Assembly: GCF_000308415.1 (NCBI RefSeq)
Contig: NZ_BAFS01000468.1
Location: forward strand, 1-58,125
Source: Nocardia asiatica NBRC 100129
GTDB lineage: Bacteria > Actinomycetota > Actinomycetes > Mycobacteriales > Mycobacteriaceae
Direction of reading: 5' to 3'
Length of the DNA: 58,125 nucleotides
Positions within the stretch are counted from its first letter, which is position 1, and every line of letters starts with the position of its first letter. Under the pieces are notes generated by a model. The model ran no database searches. It worked only from the letters and a program-made list of their open reading frames with translations, and was not told where the DNA came from. The translations under genes and the position numbers were made by a program. This document shows, piece after piece, positions 8,635 through 17,349 of the stretch.

Positions 8635-8668
8635 CTATCGTTTGTCGATAGGTATCGTAAAACGATAG
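8635..8668. promoter_or_regulatory. Two adjacent TATCG-N5-CGATA operators
   Basis: Two abutting 17-bp palindromes, CTATCGTTTGTCGATAG (8635-8651) and GTATCGTAAAACGATAG (8652-8668), share the form TATCG-N5-CGATA. The second runs into the AGGAGAG ribosome binding site of the DUF2975 gene (GTG 8678). Such a position suggests repression of that gene pair, most simply by the XRE protein encoded just downstream. Seen directly; binding is inference. Confidence 0.65.
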
Positions 8669-8677
8669 GAGAGTTCA

Positions 8678-9256
8678 GTGGCAGACATAGAGCAACAGTC
8701 CATCGGTCAAGACACAAGAAGCAGGCGGCGCGCGCGATCGATCCTCAACGGCTTGGATTATCTGCTGCTTATAGGCATCTTTGCGGTGCCGGCATGGGTG
8801 CTCATCGACGCGGTGATCCATCCGACAGTGTGGGTCGCAGGCGGCACCGTCGACGGACGAGCAGTGCGGCAATCAGTGCTGGACCTGAGTCAGGCGGAAG
8901 GATCACAACAGGCATTGGCCGTCGCACCATCTCTGGTAATGCTGACCACTGTCATCGCGGCAGCCGCCGGACTGTGGCGGTTGTTGTCGGTGACCCGTGC
9001 AGAGTCCGCATTCGGCGACCGCGCCGATCGAATCGTGGCGCTGCTGGGAATCGCCATGGGCGTACCGGTCGCGGCCAGTCTCATCACGCTGGCGGTGTGC
9101 CAGCTGATGCTGTCGCGGGATATCGGTCTGCCAGTGACGATTCCGAGCAGCGCTACGCTGACAATCATGGTGGTCGTGCCCGGCGCCGTGATCCTGACCA
9201 CCCGTCTGATCCGCATAGGGCGTCCATTGCGCGATGAACTCGATCTGTTGGTGTGA
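8678..9256 (+). CDS. DUF2975-like four-helix membrane protein
   Basis: 192 residues from GTG 8678 with AGGAGAG upstream. Four hydrophobic segments are seen: about 28-47 (YLLLIGIFAVPAWVLIDAVI), 83-104, 119-145 and 159-178. This layout, and the small XRE gene directly after it, match the widespread DUF2975 membrane protein plus YozG-like regulator pairs. The pair's function is not settled; the regulator probably senses or is held by the membrane protein. Transcription probably starts at or next to the tandem operators at 8635-8668. Confidence 0.7.
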   Translation: MADIEQQSIGQDTRSRRRARSILNGLDYLLLIGIFAVPAWVLIDAVIHPTVWVAGGTVDGRAVRQSVLDLSQAEGSQQALAVAPSLVMLTTVIAAAAGLWRLLSVTRAESAFGDRADRIVALLGIAMGVPVAASLITLAVCQLMLSRDIGLPVTIPSSATLTIMVVVPGAVILTTRLIRIGRPLRDELDLLV

Positions 9257-9260
9257 GAGC

Positions 9261-9563
9261 ATGCCACCTGACAAGCCCCACCGCATCACCGTCCGTCTGG
9301 ACGAGGCACGAGCCGCGTGTGGCGGCATTTCGATGGCCGAACTGGCACGCCGGGTGGGCATCACCGAAGCCAACCTGCACAAGCTGCGTTCCCAGGCCCA
9401 GTCCATCCGATTCAGCACCTTGACCGGCCTGTGCGAAGTCCTCAACTGCCAACCCGGCGACCTACTGGTGTACCACCCCGCCGGAGAAGCGCGGGAGGAG
9501 GCCCTCGTGATGTCAACCCGACGCGACGGTGGACAGCCCGATCGCAGCCCGCATCACGCGTGA
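9261..9563 (+). CDS. XRE/Cro-type regulator (YozG-like)
   Basis: About 100 residues from ATG 9261, four bases after the membrane-protein stop, so the genes are co-transcribed. Residues 16-65 form a helix-turn-helix: SMAELARRVGITEANLHKLR followed by FSTLTGLCEVLNCQPGDLLV, the pattern of small Cro/C1 proteins that accompany DUF2975. The C-terminal tail is polar. It is the natural candidate for binding the TATCG-N5-CGATA sites upstream of the operon. Confidence 0.8.
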   Translation: MPPDKPHRITVRLDEARAACGGISMAELARRVGITEANLHKLRSQAQSIRFSTLTGLCEVLNCQPGDLLVYHPAGEAREEALVMSTRRDGGQPDRSPHHA

Positions 9564-9596
9564 CGTCAGGCAAGCACCAGAAGGCGAGAGATCATT

Positions 9597-9905
9597 ATGC
9601 CGCCGCGCAACAGGAAGACCCCACTCGCATCCGAGGGCAAGCAGCTCCTCTTCCGGCTTCCCGAAGCCGTAGCCGACGAGCTGGCACACGCCCTGCTGAA
9701 AAGGAAAGTCTCGCGCCAGCTCATGGTGGAAATGGCGTGTCGTGAATTCATTGCCGGGCGGTTCATCGTGACCCGCGACGGCACTGTGCGCTACCCGGAA
9801 TCCGAGCGCCTCGCCACCGAAAACCGCGACTTGATCAACGAACTAGAAGATCTCGCCACCGAACTCGAACGACTACGGGCCGATCGGAGAGCCGTAGACA
9901 GGTAG
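9597..9905 (+). CDS. Small hypothetical protein, ribbon-helix-helix-like with coiled coil
   Basis: 102 residues from ATG 9597. A basic N-terminus (MPPRNRKTPLASEGKQ) is followed by LLFRLPEAVADELAHALLKR, a strand then helix pattern resembling a ribbon-helix-helix DNA-binding unit, and by a C-terminal acidic/basic heptad stretch (LINELEDLATELERLRADRR) that could be a coiled coil. It lies 33 bases after the XRE gene and may belong to the same transcript. A DNA-binding role is plausible but unproven. Confidence 0.6.
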   Translation: MPPRNRKTPLASEGKQLLFRLPEAVADELAHALLKRKVSRQLMVEMACREFIAGRFIVTRDGTVRYPESERLATENRDLINELEDLATELERLRADRRAVDR

Positions 9906-9955
9906 CCGACCCGATTCCTCCCACGCGCAAGACGGCTTCTCACGCGCCTGGCCCT

Positions 9956-10497
9956 CTACTGCTGCGCGCGGGCGGCGTCGAGGTCGGCGCAGATGAAGGT
10001 GGTGCCCTCGGGCCAGGCGGCCTGCAAGAGGTTCTCCAGTCCGGGACCGCCGCCGTACAGTTGGTCGGCGGCTGGTGCGGTGATGTCGTCGGGCAGCCGC
10101 GCGATCAGCAGCGCGAGGGTGCTGGTGCCGCTGCCGCAGTAGCACAGGCTGATCCCGGGAGCATCCCGCCGCGGCGCCAGGTGCACGGTGGCGTCGGCGA
10201 GGCGGACCCAGATCGGTGACCCGACGGTCACGGACGCCAGCGGGCTGCTGACCGGCAGCCGATGCGGCACCGCGGCCAGAAGATTCCGGAGGCCAGGCGG
10301 ACGACGGGCGTGTCGGTGGTCGGATCGGTCAGATACCCGGTGATGCTGTGTTCCTCGTCGGCGTCGAGGTGGTCGTAGAGGACTTCGAAGCCCGCGTACA
10401 GGCTGGTCGGGCGCAACCGGGTGTCCCATTCGGCGCCGAGCTCGTCGCTGCGGCGTTCAGCGCTGCTTGATACTCGGCGAACTGGCCCGACCCTCAC
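9956..10497 (-). pseudogene. Hypothetical gene split by a frameshift
   Basis: Two minus-strand frames complement each other. The upstream frame (10497 to about 10280) encodes LGAEWDTRLRPTSLYAGFEV, YDHLDADEEHSITGYLTD and VVRLASGIF. The next frame continues from about 10280 to the stop at 9956 with PLASVTVGSPIWVRLADATV, GISLCYCGSGTSTLALLIAR and TTFICADLDAARAQQ. Each half looks like natural protein and neither continues well in its own frame, so one gene with an indel near 10270-10290 is the simplest reading. No family recognised. A sequencing error would produce the same picture. Confidence 0.5.
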
Positions 10498-10556
10498 CTG
10501 GCGTACTCCGCAGGCTCAGGGGCGCGGTCACCGGGGACTGCAGCCGCAAGAATTGG

Positions 10557-11420
10557 TCAGGCCGTGTCGGACTCGTGACTGGAAATCAGGCCGGAGGTCC
10601 ATGCGTTGGCGGCGCAGTCGTAACGGAGCCACACCGGTCCGATCAGGATCCAGAGGTAGTGGATCTCGGGCGGCACCGTCAGCGGCGCGGTCGGCAGAAA
10701 CCGCTCGCCCAGTTCGTGCGCGGTATGGGTGTCGCCGACCGCGGCCGAATCGGCGACGAGCACGCCGTGGTGCTGGCCGGGTTCGCCGGCCAGAGAGTCG
10801 CACATGTTCGCGCTGTCGCGGTCGATCCAGCGTTGCAGCAGACCCACCAGCTCGTTGGGGTCACCGGACCGTGCGTGGCCGGTGGATGCGCCCATATTCA
10901 GCACACCGGGGCCCAAGCCGATTGCGTCGGCGGACTGCTGCGGCATGCGCGCGCATTGCCCATTGCGGACCAGGCGGTGGATTTGCGCGCAGGCCTGCGC
11001 CAGCTCTGTATTCGCGCTGCTTAGCCCGCTGTAGTAGTCGTCGATGTTGTGTTCTTCGAGGACCTGCAGCGCGGTGATGAGCTGCTTGGTCAGCTTCTTG
11101 CGCGACATCGGCGGCGCGGCGGCATGGGGGTCGCTGGCCAGATATTCGGTGGCGTTGAGGGTGTTCAGTATGTAGGTCCAGGTACCGGTGAGCCGCGTAC
11201 TGGGAGTGAACGCGTCCGAGGGGTTCTTGCACGCGGCCGCGTGTTCGAAATCTCGACTGGTCAATTCCTTGACCTCGACGGCCATCGGCGGATCTGTCGA
11301 CTGATAGTCCGGAGTCCTGCGCCGCGCGGTGCCAGGGCGCACTCGCTCGAGCCGAACACCTAACTGCTGCTGCAGCACCCGCTTGGCGAAGCGCTCACTG
11401 CGGGTCTCATCGTCGGACAT
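10557..11420 (-). CDS. Hypothetical protein with PD-(D/E)XK-like motif
   Basis: 287 residues from the start at 11420. Near the N-terminus a D-x10-E-x-K pattern occurs (RRRTPDYQSTDPPMAVEVKE: D38, E49, K51), preceded by a helix, as in the PD-(D/E)XK nuclease fold. The remainder (KKLTKQLITALQVLEEHNID, VLVADSAAVGDTHTAHELGE) is unfamiliar. The gene directly precedes the frameshifted gene on the same strand. It could be a DNA-cleaving protein or a degenerate relative; without structure comparison the nuclease call is tentative. Confidence 0.55.
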   Translation of the reverse strand: MSDDETRSERFAKRVLQQQLGVRLERVRPGTARRRTPDYQSTDPPMAVEVKELTSRDFEHAAACKNPSDAFTPSTRLTGTWTYILNTLNATEYLASDPHAAAPPMSRKKLTKQLITALQVLEEHNIDDYYSGLSSANTELAQACAQIHRLVRNGQCARMPQQSADAIGLGPGVLNMGASTGHARSGDPNELVGLLQRWIDRDSANMCDSLAGEPGQHHGVLVADSAAVGDTHTAHELGERFLPTAPLTVPPEIHYLWILIGPVWLRYDCAANAWTSGLISSHESDTA

Positions 11421-11536
11421 CGCAGCAGCCTAGCGGCGGTGGCGAGCGGACCGAGTCCACACAACGTGTGTAACCTGCCCGGTGCTCCCCACCACTAGGC
11501 TGAGCAGCGAGAAGCCGGGCGAGATGGAGAGCGGCG

Positions 11537-12529
11537 ATGAGCATCGCTGAGACAGTCCGTGCCCTGTTGGGCGCGCACGCGCACATGCTGGCGCGCCGCG
11601 GATTGACCGAGTTGGCTGCGCGGATCGCCGACAACGCCGACACCCTCGATTCCGGTGGGTACGCAGTTGCCGCCGACACCAATATGCTGCTGAGGCAATT
11701 CAGTGAGCGCGCCAGAGAGATCACCTCTCACCTGATGGGCGTCCCTGCCGACAGTAATCGGGTGAGCGGATTCGAGCCTCGTGCGATCGTCGACTCACAA
11801 GGTGACCGCATCGGCGTTATCGAGCTCGACGACCCCGACATCGACGCGTTGATGACCTTGGCAAACAACTTGATCTTCGCTGCGATGGGGCGTCCGCTTG
11901 ACCCCGATCCGCATGTGCCGCCGAGAGTGCGGATGTTCGGCTCTGCACCTGAACCACCGTGGGCTGCCCACTACCCACGCCCGACCCCGGAGACTCGCCA
12001 CCGCCCGGGCCAGCTCATCCCCGCCGAACTCGACCCCGGTCGCGCCCGGCTGCTCACCGCCCTGACGGGCACGGCCAACGCCAACGCCGCCCTTCTTTGT
12101 TTGCGCAAAGCACGGGTGCAAACCCACGATGCCCAAACAATCCACGACGGGATCCGTTTCGACCTCGCGGTCTTCGACCGCACCTTCGAAGTCCGGATCT
12201 GCGGCGCCGATCCCTGTCAACTCGAGGTCCGGTTGGCCCACGGGAGCAAGGACACCTACGGAGTTCTTGACCGTGACGACGCGCTGCCGCTATCGGCGTT
12301 GCGCGGCAAAGTCGAAGCCGTCCTCGACGTCTGTTTCGATCACGAACGCGCCAACTCCATGGACGCCGATGGTATCGACGCCACTCCACCGCATCCCGCG
12401 CTGCTGGCCGCCGCAGCGATCCGCCACCACCACGCCGCCCCTACCGCAGGTTTTGATGTCGCTGATGCCGCCGCTGTCCCACCGGCTGAAGCCACGTCCG
12501 AGGATGCCGGCGGCGATCTCGCGATCTGA
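11537..12529 (+). CDS. Hypothetical protein
   Basis: 330 residues from ATG 11537 with GGAGAG at ideal spacing. The N-terminal 120 residues are helical (SIAETVRALLGAHAHMLARR, MLLRQFSERAREITSHL). A central segment (IRFDLAVFDRTFEVRICGAD and CQLEVRLAHGSKDTYGVLD) is beta-rich, and the C-terminus is Ala-rich and disordered. No signal peptide or membrane helix. Not recognised. It diverges from the PD-(D/E)XK-like gene across a 116-base gap and converges with the gene at 12674. Confidence 0.65.
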   Translation: MSIAETVRALLGAHAHMLARRGLTELAARIADNADTLDSGGYAVAADTNMLLRQFSERAREITSHLMGVPADSNRVSGFEPRAIVDSQGDRIGVIELDDPDIDALMTLANNLIFAAMGRPLDPDPHVPPRVRMFGSAPEPPWAAHYPRPTPETRHRPGQLIPAELDPGRARLLTALTGTANANAALLCLRKARVQTHDAQTIHDGIRFDLAVFDRTFEVRICGADPCQLEVRLAHGSKDTYGVLDRDDALPLSALRGKVEAVLDVCFDHERANSMDADGIDATPPHPALLAAAAIRHHHAAPTAGFDVADAAAVPPAEATSEDAGGDLAI

Positions 12530-12673
12530 CCGCGACCACACGTCGCAGCCCTTTCTCAGCCACCTCGCCGCAAGGAACTCGGCATGATCCGGTCGCGGTC
12601 GACTCTGCGGGGCGGTCTGCTCCGTGACACGAAGTCACGGCCTATGCCCGATCCGTTCTCTACGTCGATGTGC

Positions 12674-13156
12674 CTACGTTTGCACTTCCGTGACCGGCGG
12701 ATCGACCGGTGTCCACTGCTGGCGTTCGGTGTTCCAACCCAGCACCTTTCCGCGCAGTGTGGCCTCGGTCGGGTCGAGATCGAGAAGGGCGAGCCGTGCT
12801 TCATCTGGGAGATCGGCGGATACCACGATCGCAGCCGCGTCGCCGTTGTCGAGGTCAAGAATGGCGACGACCTCCTCGCCGCCATGAGAAGGCCGGTTTC
12901 GCCGAAACCAGCGTTGGCGCAGTTTTCCTGGTATCTGCGCGAAACCGCCAGCGGCGCGCTGACCGAGCGATTCCAGGAATGCCTTGCCGAAGACCGTCGC
13001 GGCCGGCGCCACCACAGCAAGGACCGTCGACAGGTCCAGCAGGCTTTCCGGAAACGATCCAGGGTCTCCGCTCGGCGGGACGCCGCCTCGCGTTGGCTGC
13101 AGTACGCGGGCCTCACCGCCCCTAGATCGGTCTGCGTTCGACGGTATTCGTTCCAC
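12674..13156 (-). CDS. Hypothetical protein
   Basis: About 160 residues from GTG 13156, which follows GGGGCAGGTGG; the frame is open to 13315 but the extra part is poor. It has a helical N-terminal half (LLDLSTVLAVVAPAATVFGK, FLESLGQRAAGGFAQIPGK) and a beta-rich C-terminal half (VVAILDLDNGDAAAIVVSAD, GKVLGWNTERQQWTPV). It lies 190 bases downstream of the broken RNB gene on the same strand. Function unknown. Confidence 0.55.
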   Translation of the reverse strand: MERIPSNADRSRGGEARVLQPTRGGVPPSGDPGSFPESLLDLSTVLAVVAPAATVFGKAFLESLGQRAAGGFAQIPGKLRQRWFRRNRPSHGGEEVVAILDLDNGDAAAIVVSADLPDEARLALLDLDPTEATLRGKVLGWNTERQQWTPVDPPVTEVQT

Positions 13157-13348
13157 TGTGAACCACCTGCCCCTATCGCCACGTGCGAACTCATCACTAC
13201 CAGAATGGCTGGACGGAGCGTACAGACTCGGCCGAGAACGCGGAGGGCGTCTCATCTGGCGGCAACATCCGCAACGGAAGATCGCTCTCGACTGCGTCTC
13301 GGCTGGCCAGTCCATTGCAAGTCGCCGGGCGCGGGCCGCTTTCCGGGC

Positions 13349-15117
13349 TCAGGGCGGCTCCGTTGCTGCAGTGAATAGAGCTTCGACCATCGCCGTGGCG
13401 GCGGCGACCTTCGCGGCCGATTTCGTTGTCGCGGTTCCTGAACAGCGTTGTCCTTCGAGCGTGACTACGCACTCGAATTTCGGTGCGTGGTCTGGACCGC
13501 TGCGGCTGTCGCTCCACTGCGGGGTCGGCACATGCGAATTGAGCCAGGCGACTGGATTGCGCAGTGCTCTGGCACGGGCTTTGGATTGAGCGCCAGTCGT
13601 GGCTGGCCGATGCGCGGGGCGGTCATCTGGCGCAGTCGCCCCGGAACTCTTCGGCGCAGAATTGGGAAGTCTGCGCTGGAACTCCGGCTGTTGGTCTTCG
13701 GCGGCACTGGGCGCCAAACCAGTCAGGACATCGAGGAAATTCCAGGCCGCGGCATGTGTGGCGTGCTTCTTTGTGCTGCCCAACGCCCATGCTCCGCGGG
13801 CTGACGGGGTGCTGATGCGTGCGGCGAACCTACGAGCATGGGGTGGGCCGTCATCGCGGACTTCGCACTCGGCCGTGCCTTCCTGCTCCTGCATCACAAT
13901 CGACAGCACGCTGGGCCCGAATTCAGGATGAGCTGCTGACGAAGACCTGAAAACCTCCTCCAGTATGGGCCGCCACCCCGCATCAGCTGTGATGAGCACC
14001 GCCAGGTCACGAGCAAGAAGTTCACCCGAGCAGGCGCGCCGGCGCAGTTCGGTCGCAATATCGGCGGGTACAGCGGGAGATTGGTGTCCGACCACCGCGG
14101 CCAGGACCTTGCTCCACCGATCGACATCGAGAGCCGAAAGGTCCGCTGTAGCTGCAAGCGCGGTTGTACGTCGATCCCGCTGCTTGAACATCTCGCTCTT
14201 CGCTTCCTTCTCCGCGGTGATTCGGTGATTCAGTTCCTCCGCAATCCGGGCCAGCTGGCGATGTCCGTAAGGTTGAGCGACTCCATCGAGATGGGCGAAA
14301 ATGACGCGTTGCGTAACAAGATCCGCGAGGCGACGCAGTGGTGAGGTCGCATGTGTGTAGGCCGCAAGCGACAGCGCGTAGTGGCCGTGGACTGTCGCGG
14401 AGTATGCCGCGCGCCGCAGTGTTGATTGCATCCGGACACGGACACGCTCGAAATGGGCGGGGTCGGCCGCAGCGACGAGGAGTTCCTTGGCCACGCTCGA
14501 GCCGGTGCCAGTGACCGGGTTGGCTTCGTGGTTGCGGAACAGAATCGGCAGTCCTTGGTTGGCTGCCCAGTCGGCGACCGCGGTGTTGGCCAGGATCATA
14601 ATTTCCTGCACCACGATGTATGCCGACGTTCGCGCCGCGTCCGGGATCGCGACGATTACACCAGTCTCTCGGCGGCAACCATGTGTGTGTGCAGCTGATG
14701 GTCAGGATCGGTTGTAGCCGCGGCAGCAGCGTGGTGATCGAGGGCGCGGCAGCGGCCTGATGGGATCCGTGCTCGCGAGATCAGGGTGTCGTTGACAGTG
14801 CCGTCGGCGGACACGCTGAGGCGGATCCGCATGCTCGCCCGTTCGGCGCTTTCAGAAAGAGTGGCTGCTTGCTCGATGCGGTGGCCCAGCATCGGGATCG
14901 TGCGGTCACTCAGATATTTGGTTTGGACCCGTACGCTTGCGGTCTTGTCGGCGCCCGAACCCATCGGTACCGCGTCGGCGACCGCGGCGACGTGAACCTC
15001 CACAGTCCATCCACCTGTACCTTGATCCGGATACACCACGAACGCGTCGTCGCGATCACGACTACCAGTGCGATCGATCATCAACAGCGGGTGGCCGTCA
15101 GCATCGGACAACGCCAT
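13349..15117 (-). pseudogene. RNB (RNase II/R) domain fused to dsRNA-binding domains, frameshifted
   Basis: The N-terminal part starts at ATG 15117 after GGGAGGGG and ends at a TAA at 14656. It holds the RNase II/R catalytic pattern IDRTGSRDRDDA, with Asp15, 21, 23 and 24 at the exact spacing of the four metal-binding aspartates. The rest lies one frame away (upstream extension ARTSAYIVVQEIM, ATG 14614, stop 13349): MILANTAVADW, YTHATSPLRRLADLVTQR, then a dsRBD-like segment (STKKHATHAAAWNFLDVL) and a clearer C-terminal one (NPVAWLNSHVPTPQW, TTKSAAKVAAATAMVEAL). The OB-fold domains of RNase II/R are absent. Joining the pieces needs a -1 shift near 14656-14675; no slippery heptamer is seen, so mutation or sequencing error is more likely than programmed shifting. 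If intact it would be a 3'-5' exoribonuclease. Confidence 0.7.
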
Positions 15118-15331
15118 GTCCGTCCCCTCCCTTTCCGTAGCCAGTCACGTGGACCGACCATGTCGAACCGGCAAACAGGCCAACGCGGTTGCGTTGGATA
15201 TACCTTCGCATTTCGTCGAGCTGGAGGAAGTCAGAGACAGCACGCCACGCCGGTTCGTCGTCCACACTTGCTGTGGGACATCGACTCCACATTTTGGTGT
15301 GGCGTACTACAGTCGCCATTGGAACTCCCAA
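15098..15331 (-). CDS. Possible small ORF upstream of the RNB gene
   Basis: An open frame of up to 77 residues ends inside the start of the RNB gene. Its middle (DEPAWRAVSDFLQLDEMRRY and IQRNRVGLFAGSTWSVHV) reads like natural protein. The start is unclear. It could be a small coupled gene or a displaced N-terminus of the broken RNB gene. The rest of 15332-15740 holds only poor overlapping frames. Confidence 0.3.
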   Translation of the reverse strand: MGVPMATVVRHTKMWSRCPTASVDDEPAWRAVSDFLQLDEMRRYIQRNRVGLFAGSTWSVHVTGYGKGGDGHGVVRC

Positions 15332-15756
15332 TCTCGCTCATGGGTAACCAACACTTCGAGCTAGGGCTCCCACCCCGTAATGCCCGAAGACGCCTCACCA
15401 GGCTGGCCCCCGTTACCGCGGGGGCCAGCTCCTTCCAGCAGGTTGGAATCTCACTTCATCCGTTCTCGATTGCTCGCTGCAGCGACTCCGTGCACTGCAT
15501 CTTGCGCTTCATCACGCGAAGCTCGTTGGGGCCGCCAAGAACCTCAAATGCAGGCGCTCGAGACAGCGACAGCTGCCGGCGGCGGAACTCCGTCGTTCCA
15601 TCAGGACAGCTCGGAGTCCGTGAGTGACCCCTCATCCATCAATCCCGATTCTCGACCAATGGGCGCCGACGCGGGGGCTCAGCGGAGCTCACGCGCCGCG
15701 ACGCGGCCAGTCACGCGCGCATAAGCCAGGCCACTCTCGTCATATTGTATGATTGA

Positions 15757-15777
15757 TACTACACTATTCATGTAGTA
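15757..15777. promoter_or_regulatory. TACTACA-N7-TGTAGTA inverted repeat in AT-rich promoter region
   Basis: A perfect 7-bp inverted repeat (TACTACA, spacer CTATTCA, TGTAGTA) lies 28 bases before the ATG at 15806, inside the only AT-rich island of this neighbourhood (15741-15790). It is well placed to be the operator of that gene. Which protein binds is unknown; the gene's own product has a helix-turn-helix-like segment. Confidence 0.5.
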
Positions 15778-15805
15778 CTCATCGAACACATCTTGGCAGG
15801 GGAAT

Positions 15806-17329
15806 ATGGGCCACCATCACTTCACCGCGACCGTCGGTAGCTACACCACCGAATGGCCCACCGATGTCGGCATGTCCGCGTGGGCTCTCTGCGACTGGAC
15901 CGACACTCTTGTCGACTTTCTGGTGATACTGCGACACAACGACACTCGGCTGGCTGATCCCGCGACGCTCGACGCCGCGATGACCGCCGTGCGCAAGCTG
16001 GGACATGCCTCCGACGCGTTCCGCGACGCGCTGATCTGCGCAGGGCGGCGAACTGTCGAAGGCAAACCGGTGATGAGCTGGGCTGAGATCGGGGATGCGC
16101 TCGGTGTGCAGCGCAGCACGATCGCGGCACGTCATGCTCGACTGGCGGCGGGTGAGCAGGCGCCCTATGCGCATTGGCTCGCTGGAACCGTGCCCGAATC
16201 GGCAACCCTTGCTCCCGGCTACGAGTGGTCCGCCGATGTGCTTATGCTCGCCGACCCGGCTGGTGCATACGACATGCTGCTCGACGACGACAGCGCAGCC
16301 GCGGCCGCGGCCGCCGAGCGCATTCGTGCACGGCTGCACGACCCGGCGGCCGCCCGCGCCGACTGGCCCGTCGAGCAGGAGATCAACCAAATCAGCGACG
16401 TCTTGCCCACCGAGGTGCTGGCCGCCCCGGACGCTGAACCGGCGCTCGAATTGGCGGCCCGGGCGCTGTACCTGCTGAACGTGCTCTACCCCGACCCGGC
16501 CCGGACCGGGCGCGCCGGAATCATCGTCGGCGATCTCGAGCGGGCGGAGTATCGGGCGCTGGCGACCTACCACCATGCTGGTGGGGCCTTGTCCGCGATC
16601 CACGTGCTGGTCCGGCAGCTGAGCGCCGTCGGGGGCAGTGCTGGCGACATCTTGGACGCTATCTGTGCCGAGATGTGGTCGGATGCCGTGTACGGCAACG
16701 GCCGCCGCTCCGACAGCGCCTACGGTCACGACGAGCGGCGCAGCGCCGATCTGGTTCAGGCCCACGCCCTGGCTCTGGGATACGGGCGCGAGCGGGCAGG
16801 AAGGTTGTGGTCGGCCGTCATGGGCACCACCTTCGATGAGGCCGCCAAGACCCAGCTGGGTACGAGCGACCCGGACATCGTGGTACAGGCGGTCGCTGGG
16901 GCGGACCTGCATGTGCTGGCCACCCCGGAATCTACGGTCGCCGCACTGGAACTGGTCATCGAAAACGGCACAAGCGCCCGATGGTCCACTGATCGAATCC
17001 TTGGCCGCTCACTTGCTCAGGCCGGGATCCGGTTCCGGTCGGTGCCTGAAATCCTGGCGTGGGTCGATGCCCACCCCGACACCGCACCCATGATCAACGG
17101 TGCGCCAGCCGAAGTCACCGTGCGGACGATGATCGGCAAGGCCCTGGTGGGCAACGCCGCGTTCGTCCGCGGACACCAGTACCCATCGACATGGCAACTC
17201 GATGATCCACAGCAGCGAGTACGCAACGCCGACCTCCAGCACCGGCTCGGCTCCGAACTGCTCGCCGGTCAGCTCACCACCACCGAGGTCTACCGGAACG
17301 CCCAGTTGGCCGCCAGAGGCCAGATTTGA
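15806..17329 (+). CDS. Large hypothetical protein with helix-turn-helix-like segment
   Basis: 507 residues from ATG 15806, preceded by GGCAGGGG. Residues about 92-115 (MSWAEIGDALGVQRSTIAAR) are a clear helix-turn-helix-like sequence. The middle contains a His/Asp-rich helical region (RALATYHHAGGALSAIHVLV, RSADLVQAHALALGYGRERA, VQAVAGADLHVLATP) that faintly resembles an HD-type domain, but the full HD motif set is not visible. The C-terminus is helical. It is likely a soluble DNA-binding or regulatory protein. Its promoter region carries an inverted repeat at 15757-15777. Confidence 0.65.
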   Translation: MGHHHFTATVGSYTTEWPTDVGMSAWALCDWTDTLVDFLVILRHNDTRLADPATLDAAMTAVRKLGHASDAFRDALICAGRRTVEGKPVMSWAEIGDALGVQRSTIAARHARLAAGEQAPYAHWLAGTVPESATLAPGYEWSADVLMLADPAGAYDMLLDDDSAAAAAAAERIRARLHDPAAARADWPVEQEINQISDVLPTEVLAAPDAEPALELAARALYLLNVLYPDPARTGRAGIIVGDLERAEYRALATYHHAGGALSAIHVLVRQLSAVGGSAGDILDAICAEMWSDAVYGNGRRSDSAYGHDERRSADLVQAHALALGYGRERAGRLWSAVMGTTFDEAAKTQLGTSDPDIVVQAVAGADLHVLATPESTVAALELVIENGTSARWSTDRILGRSLAQAGIRFRSVPEILAWVDAHPDTAPMINGAPAEVTVRTMIGKALVGNAAFVRGHQYPSTWQLDDPQQRVRNADLQHRLGSELLAGQLTTTEVYRNAQLAARGQI

Positions 17330-17349
17330 ATCCGCCAACCGGTTCTGAC

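Noticed and set aside
11459..11471. ACACA-ACG-TGTGT dyad between divergent genes
   Set aside because: Arms of five bases are expected by chance in a region of this size; kept out of the list of regulatory sites.
14656..14675. Programmed -1 frameshift in the RNB gene
   Set aside because: The overlap has no X-XXY-YYZ slippery heptamer and no obvious stimulating hairpin, so a mutation or sequence error is more likely.
14869..15627. 252-residue plus-strand open frame
   Set aside because: Antisense to the RNB gene over its first part and low-quality composition over the rest; no start signal.
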